This document shows, one piece after another, positions 1 through 8,959 of a DNA stretch of 64,000 bases. The DNA comes from Rhizobium leguminosarum. Lineage in GTDB: Bacteria > Pseudomonadota > Alphaproteobacteria > Rhizobiales > Rhizobiaceae. The number at the start of each line of letters is the position of its first letter. The stretch's first letter is position 1. The stretch is from the NCBI RefSeq assembly GCF_001679785.1, contig NZ_CP016287.1, positions 496,001-560,000 of the forward strand. The letters run 5' to 3'. The notes beneath the pieces are model-generated. The model did no database searches, was not told the origin of the DNA, and saw only the letters and a program-made list of their open reading frames with translations. Both the position numbers and the translations under genes were made by a program.

Positions 1-906
1 AATCTGGAAGGGGCGCTCAGCGAAGAACCGCGCCCGGGTGTTGAGCGCAAGCTATCGAGCAAGGAGGAGGCGCTGTTGGTAGCGACCGCCTGCTCAAAGC
101 CGCCGCCCGGGCGAGCCCGCTGGACCCTGGAGCTTCTGGCAGATGAGATGGTCCGGCTCACCGATCATGACCAGTTGTCCTCGGAGACCGTGCGTCGCCG
201 GCTGGCTGAGAACCATCTCAAGCCTTGGCGCAAAGACATGTGGTGCATCCCAAAGATCGATGGGGAATACGTCGCGCGCATGGAGGATGTTCTCGACCTC
301 TACGCAGAAACGCCTGATCCACAAAGGCCCGTGGTCTGCTTCGACGAGAGCCCGACCCAACTCATCGGCGAAGTGCGCGAGCCCATTGCGGCCAAGCCTG
401 GCCAGCTTGAACGCTACGATTGCGAGTATCGCCGAAACGGCACGGTCAATCTGTTTGTCTTCATGGACGCCCACCGGCCCTGGCGCAGGGTGAAGGTCAC
501 CGATCGGCGAACCAACCAAGACTTCGCCGAGTGCATGCGCGAACTGGTCGACGTCGATTATCCCGACGCGCCGATCATCCGCGTGGTGATGGACAACCTC
601 TCCACTCATTCCGCCGGGGCGCTTTACGACGCATTTCCCGCCCCGCAAGCTCGAAGGGTGCTGAAGCGACTGGAGTTCCACCACACGCCCAAGCACGCCA
701 GTTGGCTCAACATGGTCGAGATCGAGATCGGTGTCCTGCGTAGCCAATGCCTCGACCGTCGTATCGACAACAAAGACACCATAATCGCCGAAGTCGCAGC
801 CTGGGAGCAGCAACGCAACGCCCACGGCGCAAAGATCCAATGGATGTTCACAACCGAAAATGCCCGCAAAAAGCTCCGTAAAGCTTACCCCGTCAAAGAG
901 TCATAA
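1..906 (+). CDS. IS630 family transposase, 5' end outside window
   Basis: DDE transposase of the IS630/Tc1-mariner group. The frame is open from base 1 to the TAA at 904-906, so the gene starts upstream of the window; the TTG at 76 is only an internal codon. The catalytic triad is visible as the Asp in CFDES (about base 343), the Asp in VMDNLSTH (about 592) and the Glu in NMVEIEIG (718). The missing part should hold the N-terminal helix-turn-helix. The C-terminus looks complete. The right end of the element probably lies within about 20 bp of the stop, where a TA target dinucleotide and then the acs ribosome site follow. Confidence 0.9.
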   Translation, partial: NLEGALSEEPRPGVERKLSSKEEALLVATACSKPPPGRARWTLELLADEMVRLTDHDQLSSETVRRRLAENHLKPWRKDMWCIPKIDGEYVARMEDVLDLYAETPDPQRPVVCFDESPTQLIGEVREPIAAKPGQLERYDCEYRRNGTVNLFVFMDAHRPWRRVKVTDRRTNQDFAECMRELVDVDYPDAPIIRVVMDNLSTHSAGALYDAFPAPQARRVLKRLEFHHTPKHASWLNMVEIEIGVLRSQCLDRRIDNKDTIIAEVAAWEQQRNAHGAKIQWMFTTENARKKLRKAYPVKES

Positions 907-924
907 TCTCTGTGGCGTGGTACT

Positions 925-930
925 AGGAGG
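925..930 (+). promoter_or_regulatory. acs ribosome binding site abutting the IS630 end
   Basis: AGGAGG lies 10 bases before the ATG at 941 and sets that start over the in-frame upstream codon at 860, which sits inside the transposase gene. Only a few bases separate this site from the presumed IS630 terminus, so any native promoter would have been displaced. Confidence 0.7.
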
Positions 931-940
931 GACAACGACA

Positions 941-2908
941 ATGAACGAAAACAAGCAGGCGGCGGGCGTCTATTCAGTTCCGAAGGAATGGGCCGAGCGC
1001 GCTTTCATCGACTCGGAGCGCTACGCGGCGATGTATGCGGCTTCGATCGCCGACCCCAAGGGGTTCTGGGGCGAGCATGGCAAGCGCATCCACTGGTTCA
1101 AGCCTTACGGCACCGTCAAGAACACCTCGTTCGAGCCGGGCAAGGTTTCGATTAAATGGTTCGAAGACGGCACCACCAATGTCTCCCATAATTGCGTCGA
1201 CCGGCATCTGCCCGAGCGGGGCGATCAGATCGCCATCATCGGGGTGCGGGACGACCCGAAAGATGACGCCGTCCGGATCACCTATCGCGAACTACACGCC
1301 CATGTTATGAAATGGGCGAACGTCCTGCAGTCGCAAGGCGTCCGCAAGGGCGACAACGTCACCCTCTACCTTCCGACGATCCCTGAGGCGGCCTATGCCA
1401 TGCTCGCCTGCGCGCGCATCGGCGCCGTCCATTCGGCGGTCTCCACCGGCCTCTCGCCGGACAAACTGGGAAGCCGCATCGCCGACGCCGCGAGCACCGT
1501 CGTGGTGACCGCAGACCAAGGCCCACGCGGCGGGCGCAATAATCCGATGAAGGCCAATGTCGACGCGGCGCTGGATAAGCTTCCCGGGGTGGTGACAAGC
1601 GTCATCGTTGTCAAGCGGACCGGCGCACCGGTCGAGATGCTGCAAGGCCGCGACCACTATTACGACGAGCTGGCCATGACCGTTCCCGACGAATGCCCAC
1701 CCGTGGAAATGAACGCTGAGGACCCGTTGTTCCTCCTCTACACGTCGGGTTCCACCGGCAAGCCCAAGGGCGTGGTGCACACCACCGGCGGCTATCTCGT
1801 CTATGCCGCCATGACGCATCAATATGTCTTCGACTATCACGTCGGCGACATCCACTGGTGCACTGCCGAACTCGGCTGGATCACCGGCCACAGCTACATT
1901 GTCTACGGGCCGCTCGCCAACGGTGCGACGACCCTCATCTTCGAGGGCACCCCAACCTATCCGAGCATGTCGCGCTACTGGGACGTCATCGACAAGCACA
2001 AGGTCAGCCTGTTCTATACCGCCCCCACCGCGATCCGCTCCTTGATGGGATCGGGCGAGGACGCGGTGAAATCGAATTCGCTCGCCTCGCTCCGCCTCCT
2101 CGGTTCAGTCGGCGAGCCGATCGACCCGAAAACCTGGGAATGGTATCACCGCGTCGTCGGCGGCGGTCGCTGCCCGATCGTCGACACCTGGTTTCAGACC
2201 GAGACCGGCGGCATCCTGATTACGCCGCTTCCCGGCGCCACCAAGCTGAAGCCAGGCTCCGTCGGCACCCCTTTCTTCGGCGTCAGGCCTGAGCTGGTCG
2301 ATGAGGCGGGCGACGTGCTCGATGGCGTTGAAAACGGAAACCTGGTTATCGCTGACAGCTGGCCGGGCCAGATGCGCACGCTTTACCGCGACCACGAGCG
2401 CTTCGAGCAGGAATATTTCTCCCTCTATCCAGGCAAATATTTTACCGGCGACGGCGCCCGGCGGGATGCAGACGGCTATTACTCGATCACGGGTCGCGTC
2501 GACGACGTCATCAACGTCTCTGGCCACCGCATCGGCACGGCGGAAGTCGAATCCGCCCTGGTCGCCCACGCTAGCGTTTCGGAAGCCGCGGTGGTCGGCT
2601 ATCCGCACGAGATCAAGGGGCAGGGCATCTACGCTTACGTAACCCTTATCGACGGCGAGGCTGCCGCTGACGAGCTGCGCAAGGAACTCGTTTCCTGGGT
2701 GCGCAAGGAGATAGGCCCGATCTTCACGATCGACAAGGTCCAGTTCGCGCTGGGCCTGCCGAAAACAACCTCGGGGAAAATCATCCGCCGCATCCTGCGC
2801 AAGATCGCGGAGGACAAATGCACCGAGTTCGGTGACTCCTCGACGCTCTCTAACCCCACCGTGGTCGATCACCTGATAGACAACCGGCTGAACCGGAAGG
2901 CTGCCTGA
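941..2908 (+). CDS. acs: AMP-forming acetyl-CoA synthetase-like enzyme (acs paralogue)
   Basis: Cytosolic ANL-family ligase converting acetate (or a related short acid), ATP and CoA to acyl-CoA, AMP and PPi. The 655 residues match the usual Acs length. Visible motifs are the P-loop [18 protein letters not shown] (about residues 264-281), the nucleotide motif GEP, the hinge motif [13 protein letters not shown] and the C-terminal SGK lysine (about 612), the usual acetylation site. Two positions are odd. The acid-pocket motif reads DTWFQT where E. coli Acs has DTWWQT (411-416), so the Trp414 equivalent is Phe. The KTRSGK motif reads KTTSGK. These suggest a divergent second copy with possibly altered substrate range. 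adk follows in the same direction and would recycle the AMP made. Confidence 0.92.
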   Translation: MNENKQAAGVYSVPKEWAERAFIDSERYAAMYAASIADPKGFWGEHGKRIHWFKPYGTVKNTSFEPGKVSIKWFEDGTTNVSHNCVDRHLPERGDQIAIIGVRDDPKDDAVRITYRELHAHVMKWANVLQSQGVRKGDNVTLYLPTIPEAAYAMLACARIGAVHSAVSTGLSPDKLGSRIADAASTVVVTADQGPRGGRNNPMKANVDAALDKLPGVVTSVIVVKRTGAPVEMLQGRDHYYDELAMTVPDECPPVEMNAEDPLFLLYTSGSTGKPKGVVHTTGGYLVYAAMTHQYVFDYHVGDIHWCTAELGWITGHSYIVYGPLANGATTLIFEGTPTYPSMSRYWDVIDKHKVSLFYTAPTAIRSLMGSGEDAVKSNSLASLRLLGSVGEPIDPKTWEWYHRVVGGGRCPIVDTWFQTETGGILITPLPGATKLKPGSVGTPFFGVRPELVDEAGDVLDGVENGNLVIADSWPGQMRTLYRDHERFEQEYFSLYPGKYFTGDGARRDADGYYSITGRVDDVINVSGHRIGTAEVESALVAHASVSEAAVVGYPHEIKGQGIYAYVTLIDGEAAADELRKELVSWVRKEIGPIFTIDKVQFALGLPKTTSGKIIRRILRKIAEDKCTEFGDSSTLSNPTVVDHLIDNRLNRKAA

Positions 2909-3014
2909 CGACACGACAAGATGAAGACGTGGGTTCCGGCGCGTTACCGCACCGGAGCCGACGGGACGATCAAGGGAAGGACAATTTGTGGCCAGACGTA
3001 CGAGGGAGGGAACG

Positions 3015-3629
3015 ATGAGATTGATCATCCTTGGACCGCCGGGGGCGGGCAAGGGAACACAGGCAGCGCGCCTCGCCGAGCGGCTGGGCGTGCCACAACT
3101 GTCGACGGGAGATATGCTGCGCGCCGCGGTCACCAAGGGCTCGCCGGTTGGCCTTGCTGCGCGCGACCTCATAGCGCGGGGCGAATTGGTTGGCGACGAC
3201 ATCGTCGTCAATTGCGTCCTCGGACGCATCGCCGAGCCGGGCGCTGCATCCGGCTTCATCCTCGACGGCTTTCCCCGCACGCTGGGACAGGCGCGGGCCT
3301 TCGACCAAGCGCTCGAAAAGGCACACCTCGGTCTGGATGCGGTGCTCGAACTGAAGGTTGTGGAATCCGTGCTGCTCGACCGCATCATCTATCGGGCGCG
3401 CGAGGCCAAGGCCGCAGGCCTGCCGGTGCGCGCAGACGACAATCCGGAAGCGCTGAAAGTCAGGCTCGAGGCCTACCGGACGCAGACGCAGCCGCTTGCG
3501 GACTACTACCGCACCGCCGGGCTCCTACGCACCGTCAATGGGCTGAGACCCGTCGATGAGGTTACGTCCAGCCTTTTTGCGGAATTGCGGCTCCAACCGA
3601 GAACGGCCGACCTGGGTTCTCTTGGGTGA
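3015..3629 (+). CDS. adk: Adenylate kinase, short-LID type
   Basis: Catalyses ATP + AMP to 2 ADP in the cytosol. The 204-residue protein has the P-loop GPPGAGKGT at its N-terminus, the AMP-site STGDMLRAAV, the DGFPRT motif and the RADDN motif after a short LID; no zinc-type LID is present, as in many rhizobial Adk proteins. GAGGGAGGG at 3002-3010 selects the ATG at 3015 rather than the GTG at 2988. It lies 106 bases after acs on the same strand, suggesting co-transcription and AMP removal from the Acs reaction. It may be an accessory copy, because essential adk normally sits in the ribosomal protein region. Confidence 0.88.
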   Translation: MRLIILGPPGAGKGTQAARLAERLGVPQLSTGDMLRAAVTKGSPVGLAARDLIARGELVGDDIVVNCVLGRIAEPGAASGFILDGFPRTLGQARAFDQALEKAHLGLDAVLELKVVESVLLDRIIYRAREAKAAGLPVRADDNPEALKVRLEAYRTQTQPLADYYRTAGLLRTVNGLRPVDEVTSSLFAELRLQPRTADLGSLG

Positions 3630-4359
3630 CTTTCGATGAGCGACGCAATTCGTCTTGAGAAACCTACGGCTGGCGTTTTAGCCTCCCTGCATTTCTTGTC
3701 AGAAGCCTGGGCCAAGCAAAGTTGTCTGTTATTGATAACACCCGCCAGAATAACACCGCCAGGAAATCCAGCAGGCGACATTGAACTGGTACCCGGGCTA
3801 GCTGTCCAATACCCAGAAACTGAAAGGCACCTCGGGCGGCACGACGGACAGCGTAGCGCCAGGCCAGGGCTCCGGCGCACCTGGGATTGCCCGGCCGACG
3901 GCATGAGAGCGTTGTCGCGCCCGCGGCGCCATCTAAGCGCACGCCGCCCCAGCAGGAAGTTGCTTGGATGGTCCAGGATGAGCCGATCCGGCAGGGAGTT
4001 GATCTGCGCGCTCATCGCTCCCAACGTTCTCTTTCTCTATGTGGAGTGTCGAATTGGTTCTCTTTCCCTTTGGCCACAACGCCTCAGGAGTAAATTGACA
4101 GAGCGGCACCCGCCAAGAGCCGCCCGCTTTCCTCAGTCCGCAATGTACAGCTAACCTGTTGTTTAGGAGGTTAAATTCGAGGTGTGCACCTATGCGGCCG
4201 TCTTTCGATTTCATCCTTAGCAATGTCGGGAGTAAGCGATGCAGATAGTCTAACTACCATGGCGAGTACCGCCCCTCATCAGACGTAGAACACGGACGAG
4301 ACGCCTCCGACTGCATCGGTGGGCGCACTCATGCGACACCTGAACGGGAAGCGGAGCCG
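3630..4359. other. Intergenic stretch without a recognisable gene
   Basis: About 730 bases between adk and the GH19-like gene. Open frames on both strands (longest 3636-4154 plus, 3506-4024 minus) have arginine/proline-rich shadow-like composition, no convincing ribosome site and no family motif. It may hold eroded gene debris, consistent with the accessory setting. Confidence 0.5.
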
Positions 4360-4983
4360 ATGCTCAGAAGACTCGTTGCAGCATGCCGGATTGTTTCTCT
4401 TTGCGTCGCCGTGGCGTTTGCCGCCAAAAGCGGCGTCGGCAACCTCGATCGCGGGGACACCAGACTTCTAATTTCGGAATGCAAGTTGCACGCATTACTA
4501 CGCCCCCAATGCGCCTACGTGTTGGCTACAGCATTTCATGAGACTGGAGGCCTTATGATGCCGGTGCGGGAGACTTTCGCGACATCTGACAATCAGGCGA
4601 TTGCCGTTCTTGACAGCGCATGGGCAAAGGGCAAACTGCCTTGGGTCTCCTCCCCATATTGGCGTCAAGGCTGGTTTGGAAGAGGATATTCCCAACTCAC
4701 GCACGAGAACAACTACCGCACGGTCAGCATCAAGCTCGGCATCGATCTCGTGTCCTTTCCAGCAAAAGCACTGATACCGGAAATTGCGGCGAAGGTGCTT
4801 GTCATGGGCTTGAAGGAAGGCTGGTTTACCGGCAAGAAACTCTCTGATTACATTAACCTTGGCACAACCAACTTCATCGGCGCTCGCCAAGTTATCAATG
4901 GAACGGATCATGCGGGTAAGATCGCGAAATATGCCGTCGCGTACGATGCGACACTTGAGCAAGGCGGCTATAGTGTGATGTAA
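4360..4983 (+). CDS. Secreted GH19-like chitinase/endolysin-type glycosidase
   Basis: A 207-residue protein. The first 25 or so residues (basic MLRR, then a hydrophobic stretch ending near AFAAKSG) look like a signal peptide. The rest matches the compact GH19/lysozyme-like fold seen in alphaproteobacterial prophage endolysins: ATAFHETGGLMMPVRET with the likely catalytic Glu, then a GRGYSQLTHENNY block, a GWFTGKKLSDY block and a RQVINGTDHAGKIAKYA block. Such enzymes cut peptidoglycan or chitin-like polymers. No holin or other phage genes are adjacent. The leader suggests an exported muramidase or effector rather than a normal phage lysin. The ribosome site is weak (GGGAAG). Confidence 0.7.
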   Translation: MLRRLVAACRIVSLCVAVAFAAKSGVGNLDRGDTRLLISECKLHALLRPQCAYVLATAFHETGGLMMPVRETFATSDNQAIAVLDSAWAKGKLPWVSSPYWRQGWFGRGYSQLTHENNYRTVSIKLGIDLVSFPAKALIPEIAAKVLVMGLKEGWFTGKKLSDYINLGTTNFIGARQVINGTDHAGKIAKYAVAYDATLEQGGYSVM

Positions 4984-5161
4984 ACTACAGCAAAGGTTGC
5001 CGCGCCATAGCAGGAACTAACTACGGAAAGGAAATCGCTGGTCCCGTTCCAGCGTAGTTGGGGCCAGGGCAATGACCTCGTTGATATGATCAGCTTCAGG
5101 CGGCAATGATGAAGAACAAAGAATGACCAGTATTTAGCCCCGCGCTCCTAAGCCCGCGCGA

Positions 5162-5308
5162 ATGTCTCAACGCAGCCTTGATAGAGCAGCCGTCGAAACC
5201 GCGGCTTACCGAAGTGGTTCACAATTTCGTATGCGGCGGTTGGGAGCATTAGTCGACAAGACCAAAACCGTTCAGGTGTTCCATAAGGTATCTTACGCCA
5301 CAATGTCT
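5162..5308 (+). pseudogene. Possible N-terminal remnant of a MobA/TraA-type relaxase
   Basis: The frame from 5162 reads RAAVETAAYRSG followed by LGALVDKTKTVQVFHK. This resembles the conserved start of MobA/MobL/TraA relaxases (the RSAV-AAAYRSG motif, then a D-T-K-VHKEI segment). The catalytic tyrosine/histidine region is not present and the frame is cut at 5309 by the ISNCY left end. I read it as debris of a mobilisation gene; similarity is short, so confidence is limited. The 180 bases upstream (4984-5161) show nothing recognisable. Confidence 0.4.
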
Positions 5309-7043
5309 TGTAGCGGCTATTTAGTAATGCGACAGTTGGGCCAGTTAGAGATGCGACAGTCTCGCCTCTCTACGCACTGGTCAATGCCAACGTCGGGAGC
5401 AAGGATGACGATCTTCAGCCTGGTCGAGACCATGAGCGGTCGGAGTCGTCATGTCCTTTATGATCACCATGTCGCAGAAAGAATTGCATCGCCTCGAAGT
5501 TATCCAGAAGATTCGTGACGAGCGCCTGAGCGTCGTCCAGGCCGCCGAACTGCTCGACCTCAGTCGAAGTCAGGTCCATCGGCTGCTGCAGGCTTATGAC
5601 CGGAATGGTCCAGCCGGCCTTGTTTCCAAGAAGCGATCACAGCCGAGCAACCGGCGCCACAGCGAGGAGTTTCGCAATGCGGCGCTGGATCTGATCCGGG
5701 AGCGCTATCTGGATTTCGGTCCGACGCTGGCGCGCGAGAAGCTGATGGAACTGCATCAGATCTCGGTCGCCAAGGAGACGCTGCGGCAATGGATGACCGA
5801 GGCCGGCATCTGGATCTCGCGGCGTGAGCGTAAGCAGCGGGTTTTCCAGCCGCGCGGCCGGCGCGACTGTTTCGGCGAACTCGTGCAGATCGATGGATCG
5901 CATCACTGGTGGTTTGAGAACCGTGGTCCCAAATGCGCCCTGCTTGTCTATATCGATGACGCCACCGGCAAGTTGCTGCATCTGCGGTTCGCTGGGTCAG
6001 AGAACACGTTCGACTACCTGCATGCGACAAAGGCTTATCTGCAGCAATGGGGTAAACCTCTGGCCTTCTACAGCGACAAGCATGGTGTCTTTCGTTCGAC
6101 CCATGCGTCGGAGAAAGACCGCACGAGCGGCCTGACGCAGTTTGGTCGTGCGCTTTATGAGCTGAACATCGACATCATCTGCGCCAATACTCCGCAGGCA
6201 AAGGGCCGTGTGGAACGCGCCAACCAGACGCTGCAGGACCGGCTGGTCAAGGAGATGCGGCTTCGCGGCATCGATACGATCGAGGCGGCCAACGGCTATG
6301 CATCAGAATTCATTGCGGATTTCAATTCCCGTTTTGGCAAACCGCCACGCAATCCGAAGGACATGCACCGGCCGCTTGCCGCGCATGAGAATCTCGATGG
6401 CGCCATGTGCCGCAAGGAAGTCCGCACACTGTCGCAGTCCCTGACGCTCCGTTACGACAAGGTCTTGTTCATTCTCGATCCGACGGAGCGGGCCAGAGGG
6501 CTGGCGGGAAAGAAGGTCGTTGTCTGCGACTACCCGGACGGCCGCCTCGAGATCATGCACGAGAGCTTCACCCTGCCCTACAGAACCTTCGATACATTGC
6601 GGTCGGTCCACCGGGCAGAGGTTGTCGAGAACAAGCGTCTCGACGACATGCTTTCCGTCGTCGCCGAGCTGCAGGCTGGGCGGGAACAGCAGCGCAGTAA
6701 GAGCGGCCCTCGCCGCACCGGCCAGACGGATCATATGTTCGGTATTCCCGATGGCAGCCAGGGCAATGGTTATCAGAAGCGTGGCCGCAAGCCTGGCCGG
6801 CGGACGGACTTCATGAATGATCCGGAGGTCATCGCAAAAAGGCAGAAGGCGCTGGCGCGCATGGAGGCCGCGGAATGATCGCCTGCACTCATAGTCTCAA
6901 AGCTAAAGCCGAAGGGTGTTCCTCACCCGCCCCCGCTCCTCCCTTGCAACCCGGTCCAGCCGGTCGGATCGGCGGCTAATCCGAAGCGCAAGTGTCGCGT
7001 TTCTAACCGGCTGACAGCGTCGCGCATCTAATCAGCTTTGACA
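5309..7043 (+). mobile_element. ISNCY-type insertion sequence, copy A (complete)
   Basis: About 1735 bp, bounded by imperfect terminal inverted repeats that both begin TGT (left TGTAGCGGCTATTTAG at 5309, right end CTAATCAGCTTTGACA at 7043); 17 of the outer 26 positions match. Each terminus carries two copies of a sub-repeat close to TTAGAnATGCGACA, probably transposase binding sites. Flanking pentamers differ (TGTCT at left, GTGGG at right), so no target duplication is visible. Confidence 0.7.
5451..6878 (+). CDS. ISNCY family transposase (copy A)
   Basis: A 475-residue transposase with an N-terminal helix-turn-helix (VVQAAELLDLSRSQVHRLL) and an rve/DDE integrase core: Asp in VQIDGSHHW, Asp in FYSDKHGVF and Glu in KGRVERANQTL. 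The C-terminus ends with the basic GRKPGRRTDFMNDP block shared with copy B. ATG codons at 5451, 5460 and 5469 are all possible starts; by analogy with copy B the ATG at 5469 (MSQKELHRLEV) may be the true one. The frame is intact, so the element could be active. Confidence 0.88.
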   Translation: MSFMITMSQKELHRLEVIQKIRDERLSVVQAAELLDLSRSQVHRLLQAYDRNGPAGLVSKKRSQPSNRRHSEEFRNAALDLIRERYLDFGPTLAREKLMELHQISVAKETLRQWMTEAGIWISRRERKQRVFQPRGRRDCFGELVQIDGSHHWWFENRGPKCALLVYIDDATGKLLHLRFAGSENTFDYLHATKAYLQQWGKPLAFYSDKHGVFRSTHASEKDRTSGLTQFGRALYELNIDIICANTPQAKGRVERANQTLQDRLVKEMRLRGIDTIEAANGYASEFIADFNSRFGKPPRNPKDMHRPLAAHENLDGAMCRKEVRTLSQSLTLRYDKVLFILDPTERARGLAGKKVVVCDYPDGRLEIMHESFTLPYRTFDTLRSVHRAEVVENKRLDDMLSVVAELQAGREQQRSKSGPRRTGQTDHMFGIPDGSQGNGYQKRGRKPGRRTDFMNDPEVIAKRQKALARMEAAE

Positions 7044-7048
7044 GTGGG

Positions 7049-8713
7049 TGTAGCCGCAAAGTTGAAGTGTCCTGTTTCTGCAAAGTTGGAATGTCACACT
7101 CCCCGGGTTTGATGACGGTGGAGATTGCGGATGGGACTGATAGCGATGAGCGAGCGCGACCTGCAACGGATCGAGATTCTATCGAAAGTGATCGCCGGCC
7201 GGATGACGATGGTGTCGGCGGCGCATGTGCTTGATCTGAGTACACGCCAAGTGCGAAGGCTGTCGGATCGGATCAGAACGGCCGGTGCGGCGTCGATCCG
7301 GCACAAGGCGATCGGCCGACCGTCGAACAACCGGATCAGCGATGGCGTTCGAGATTACGCCGTGACGCTGGTTGGCGAACGCTATGCAGACTTCGGACCA
7401 ACCTTGGCGGCCGAGAAGCTTGCCGAGCTCGATGGCTTGCGGGTGTCGCGCGAGACGTTGCGCAGCTGGATGGTGGATGCGGGCCTGTGGCTGTCGCGCA
7501 AGCAGCGGCGGACGTTTCATCAGCCACGATTGCGGCGCGAGGCCTATGGCGAGCTGGTGCAGATCGACGGATCGGAACATCGCTGGTTCGAGGATCGCGG
7601 CGATCCGTGTTCGCTGCTGGTGTTCGTCGACGATGCGACGGGCAAGCTGATGCAGTTGCGCTTCGTGCGCTCGGAAAGCGCGTTCAGCTACTTCGAGGCT
7701 TTGGCGCTTTATTTGAAGGATCACGGTGCTCCCGTTGCCTTCTATTCCGACAAGCATTCGGTGTTCCGGGTGGCGAAGAAGGAGGCCAAGGGTGGCCAGG
7801 GCATGACCCAGTTCGGGCGTGCACTCTCGGAACTAAACATCGAGATTCTTTGCGCAAATTCGAGCCAGGCGAAGGGCCGCGTCGAGCGGATGAACCGGAC
7901 ATTGCAGGACCGTCTGATCAAGGAACTGCGGTTAGCGGGCATCGGCAGCATGGACGATGGCAATGCTTTTCTGCCGCGGTTCATGGCGCGGTATAACCAG
8001 CGGTTTGCCATCGCCCCTACCCGTCCTGACAATCTGCATCGGCCGATCAACATGCCATCGGATCGGCTGCAGGAGATCCTGTGCAAGCGTGAGCAGCGTT
8101 ATGTCGGGGCGCAGTTGACGTTTTCATTCGAGCGCCAGCGGATCATGCTGGAGGAGACCGAGGTGACGCGTGGGCTGGTGGGCCGTTATGTCGAGACCTA
8201 TGCCTTCGCCGATGGTCGGCTGGACGTGCGCTGGAAGGGGCATTCCCTGCCCTACAGGACGTTCGACAAGGACCAGCGGGTGACGCATGCGGCGATCACC
8301 GAGAACAAGCGGCTTTCCGATGTGCTGGCCTATATCAAGGAGCGGCAGGATCAGCGACCAACGCCGAAGGTGAAGACCAACAGCGAGAAGAACGGCTATA
8401 CGCCGCGGAGCCGCAAGCCCGGTCGGAACAGGGATTTCATGAACGATCCTGCCGTCATTGCCCGACGGCGACAAGCACTCTCTGACCTCGATGCGGCGGA
8501 ATGACTGGCTGCTGCAACTGTCAAAGCTAAAGCCGAAGGGAGCATCTCACCCGCCCCCTCCCTTCCCTTGCAACCCGGTCCAGCCGGTCTGGTCGGGGGC
8601 TTGCCTTAGCGCAAGTGGACATGCCGAGTGTCGCATTTCTAAATGGCTGAAGACACACCCAAAGTGACACTTCTACTTTGCACACAAACGGACATTCCAA
8701 CCCTGCCGCCACA
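7049..8713 (+). mobile_element. ISNCY-type insertion sequence, copy B (complete)
   Basis: About 1665 bp. Left end TGTAGCCGCAAAGTTGAAG (7049) pairs with the right end, whose reverse complement starts TGTGGCGGCAGGGTTGGAA (8713). Both ends contain two sub-repeats of the form GCAAAGTTGRARTGTC. Exactly 5 bp (GTGGG, 7044-7048) separate it from copy A and exactly 5 bp (TTGCT, 8714-8718) from the truncated copy C. Confidence 0.75.
7131..8504 (+). CDS. ISNCY family transposase (copy B)
   Basis: A 457-residue transposase clearly homologous to copy A but well diverged. It has an N-terminal helix-turn-helix (VLDLSTRQVRRL) and DDE residues in VQIDGSEHRW, FYSDKHSVF and KGRVERMNRTLQ, and ends with RKPGRNRDFMNDP. 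The ATG at 7131 is preferred over the TTG at 7125 because truncated copy C keeps the same ATG. The frame is intact. Confidence 0.88.
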   Translation: MGLIAMSERDLQRIEILSKVIAGRMTMVSAAHVLDLSTRQVRRLSDRIRTAGAASIRHKAIGRPSNNRISDGVRDYAVTLVGERYADFGPTLAAEKLAELDGLRVSRETLRSWMVDAGLWLSRKQRRTFHQPRLRREAYGELVQIDGSEHRWFEDRGDPCSLLVFVDDATGKLMQLRFVRSESAFSYFEALALYLKDHGAPVAFYSDKHSVFRVAKKEAKGGQGMTQFGRALSELNIEILCANSSQAKGRVERMNRTLQDRLIKELRLAGIGSMDDGNAFLPRFMARYNQRFAIAPTRPDNLHRPINMPSDRLQEILCKREQRYVGAQLTFSFERQRIMLEETEVTRGLVGRYVETYAFADGRLDVRWKGHSLPYRTFDKDQRVTHAAITENKRLSDVLAYIKERQDQRPTPKVKTNSEKNGYTPRSRKPGRNRDFMNDPAVIARRRQALSDLDAAE

Positions 8714-8718
8714 TTGCT

Positions 8719-8876
8719 TGTAGCCGCAAAGTTGAAGTGTCCTGTTTCTGCAAAGTTGGAATGTCACACTCCCCGGGTTTGATGACGGTGGAGATTGCGG
8801 ATGGGACTGATAGCGATGAGCGAGCGTGATCTGCAGCGGATCGAGGTTTTGTCGAAGGTCGTTGGCGGCTGGATGA
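8719..8876 (+). pseudogene. Truncated ISNCY element, copy C (left end only)
   Basis: Bases 8719-8826 are identical over 108 bp to the left end of copy B (7049-7156), including terminus and start codon (8801). Coding similarity then continues at a lower level (SERDLQRIEVLSKVV, compared with EILSKVI in copy B) and stops near 8876 after GGWM. The frame runs on to 8995 only by chance. The element lost its right part and now abuts the 3' end of the ATP-grasp gene. Confidence 0.8.
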
Positions 8877-8959
8877 ACGCCGCAAGATCGCCTGCTGGCG
8901 GATGGCCGGCTTCGCTCGACATAGACGAAGATCGCTGGCCTGAAGCGATATACCTCCTC

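Noticed and set aside
1292..1999. 235-residue minus-strand frame in acs
   Set aside because: Shadow frame within a strongly conserved plus-strand enzyme.
2105..3388. 427-residue minus-strand frame across acs and adk
   Set aside because: Antisense shadow of two clear plus-strand genes, without motifs.
3636..4154. 172-residue plus-strand open frame after adk
   Set aside because: No ribosome site or motif, biased arginine/serine composition, and an equally long frame on the other strand; reads as non-coding or eroded sequence.
5309..8876. Repeats in this region as a possible CRISPR or origin iteron array
   Set aside because: The repeats are IS termini paired with transposase genes; no evenly spaced unique spacers or replication gene.
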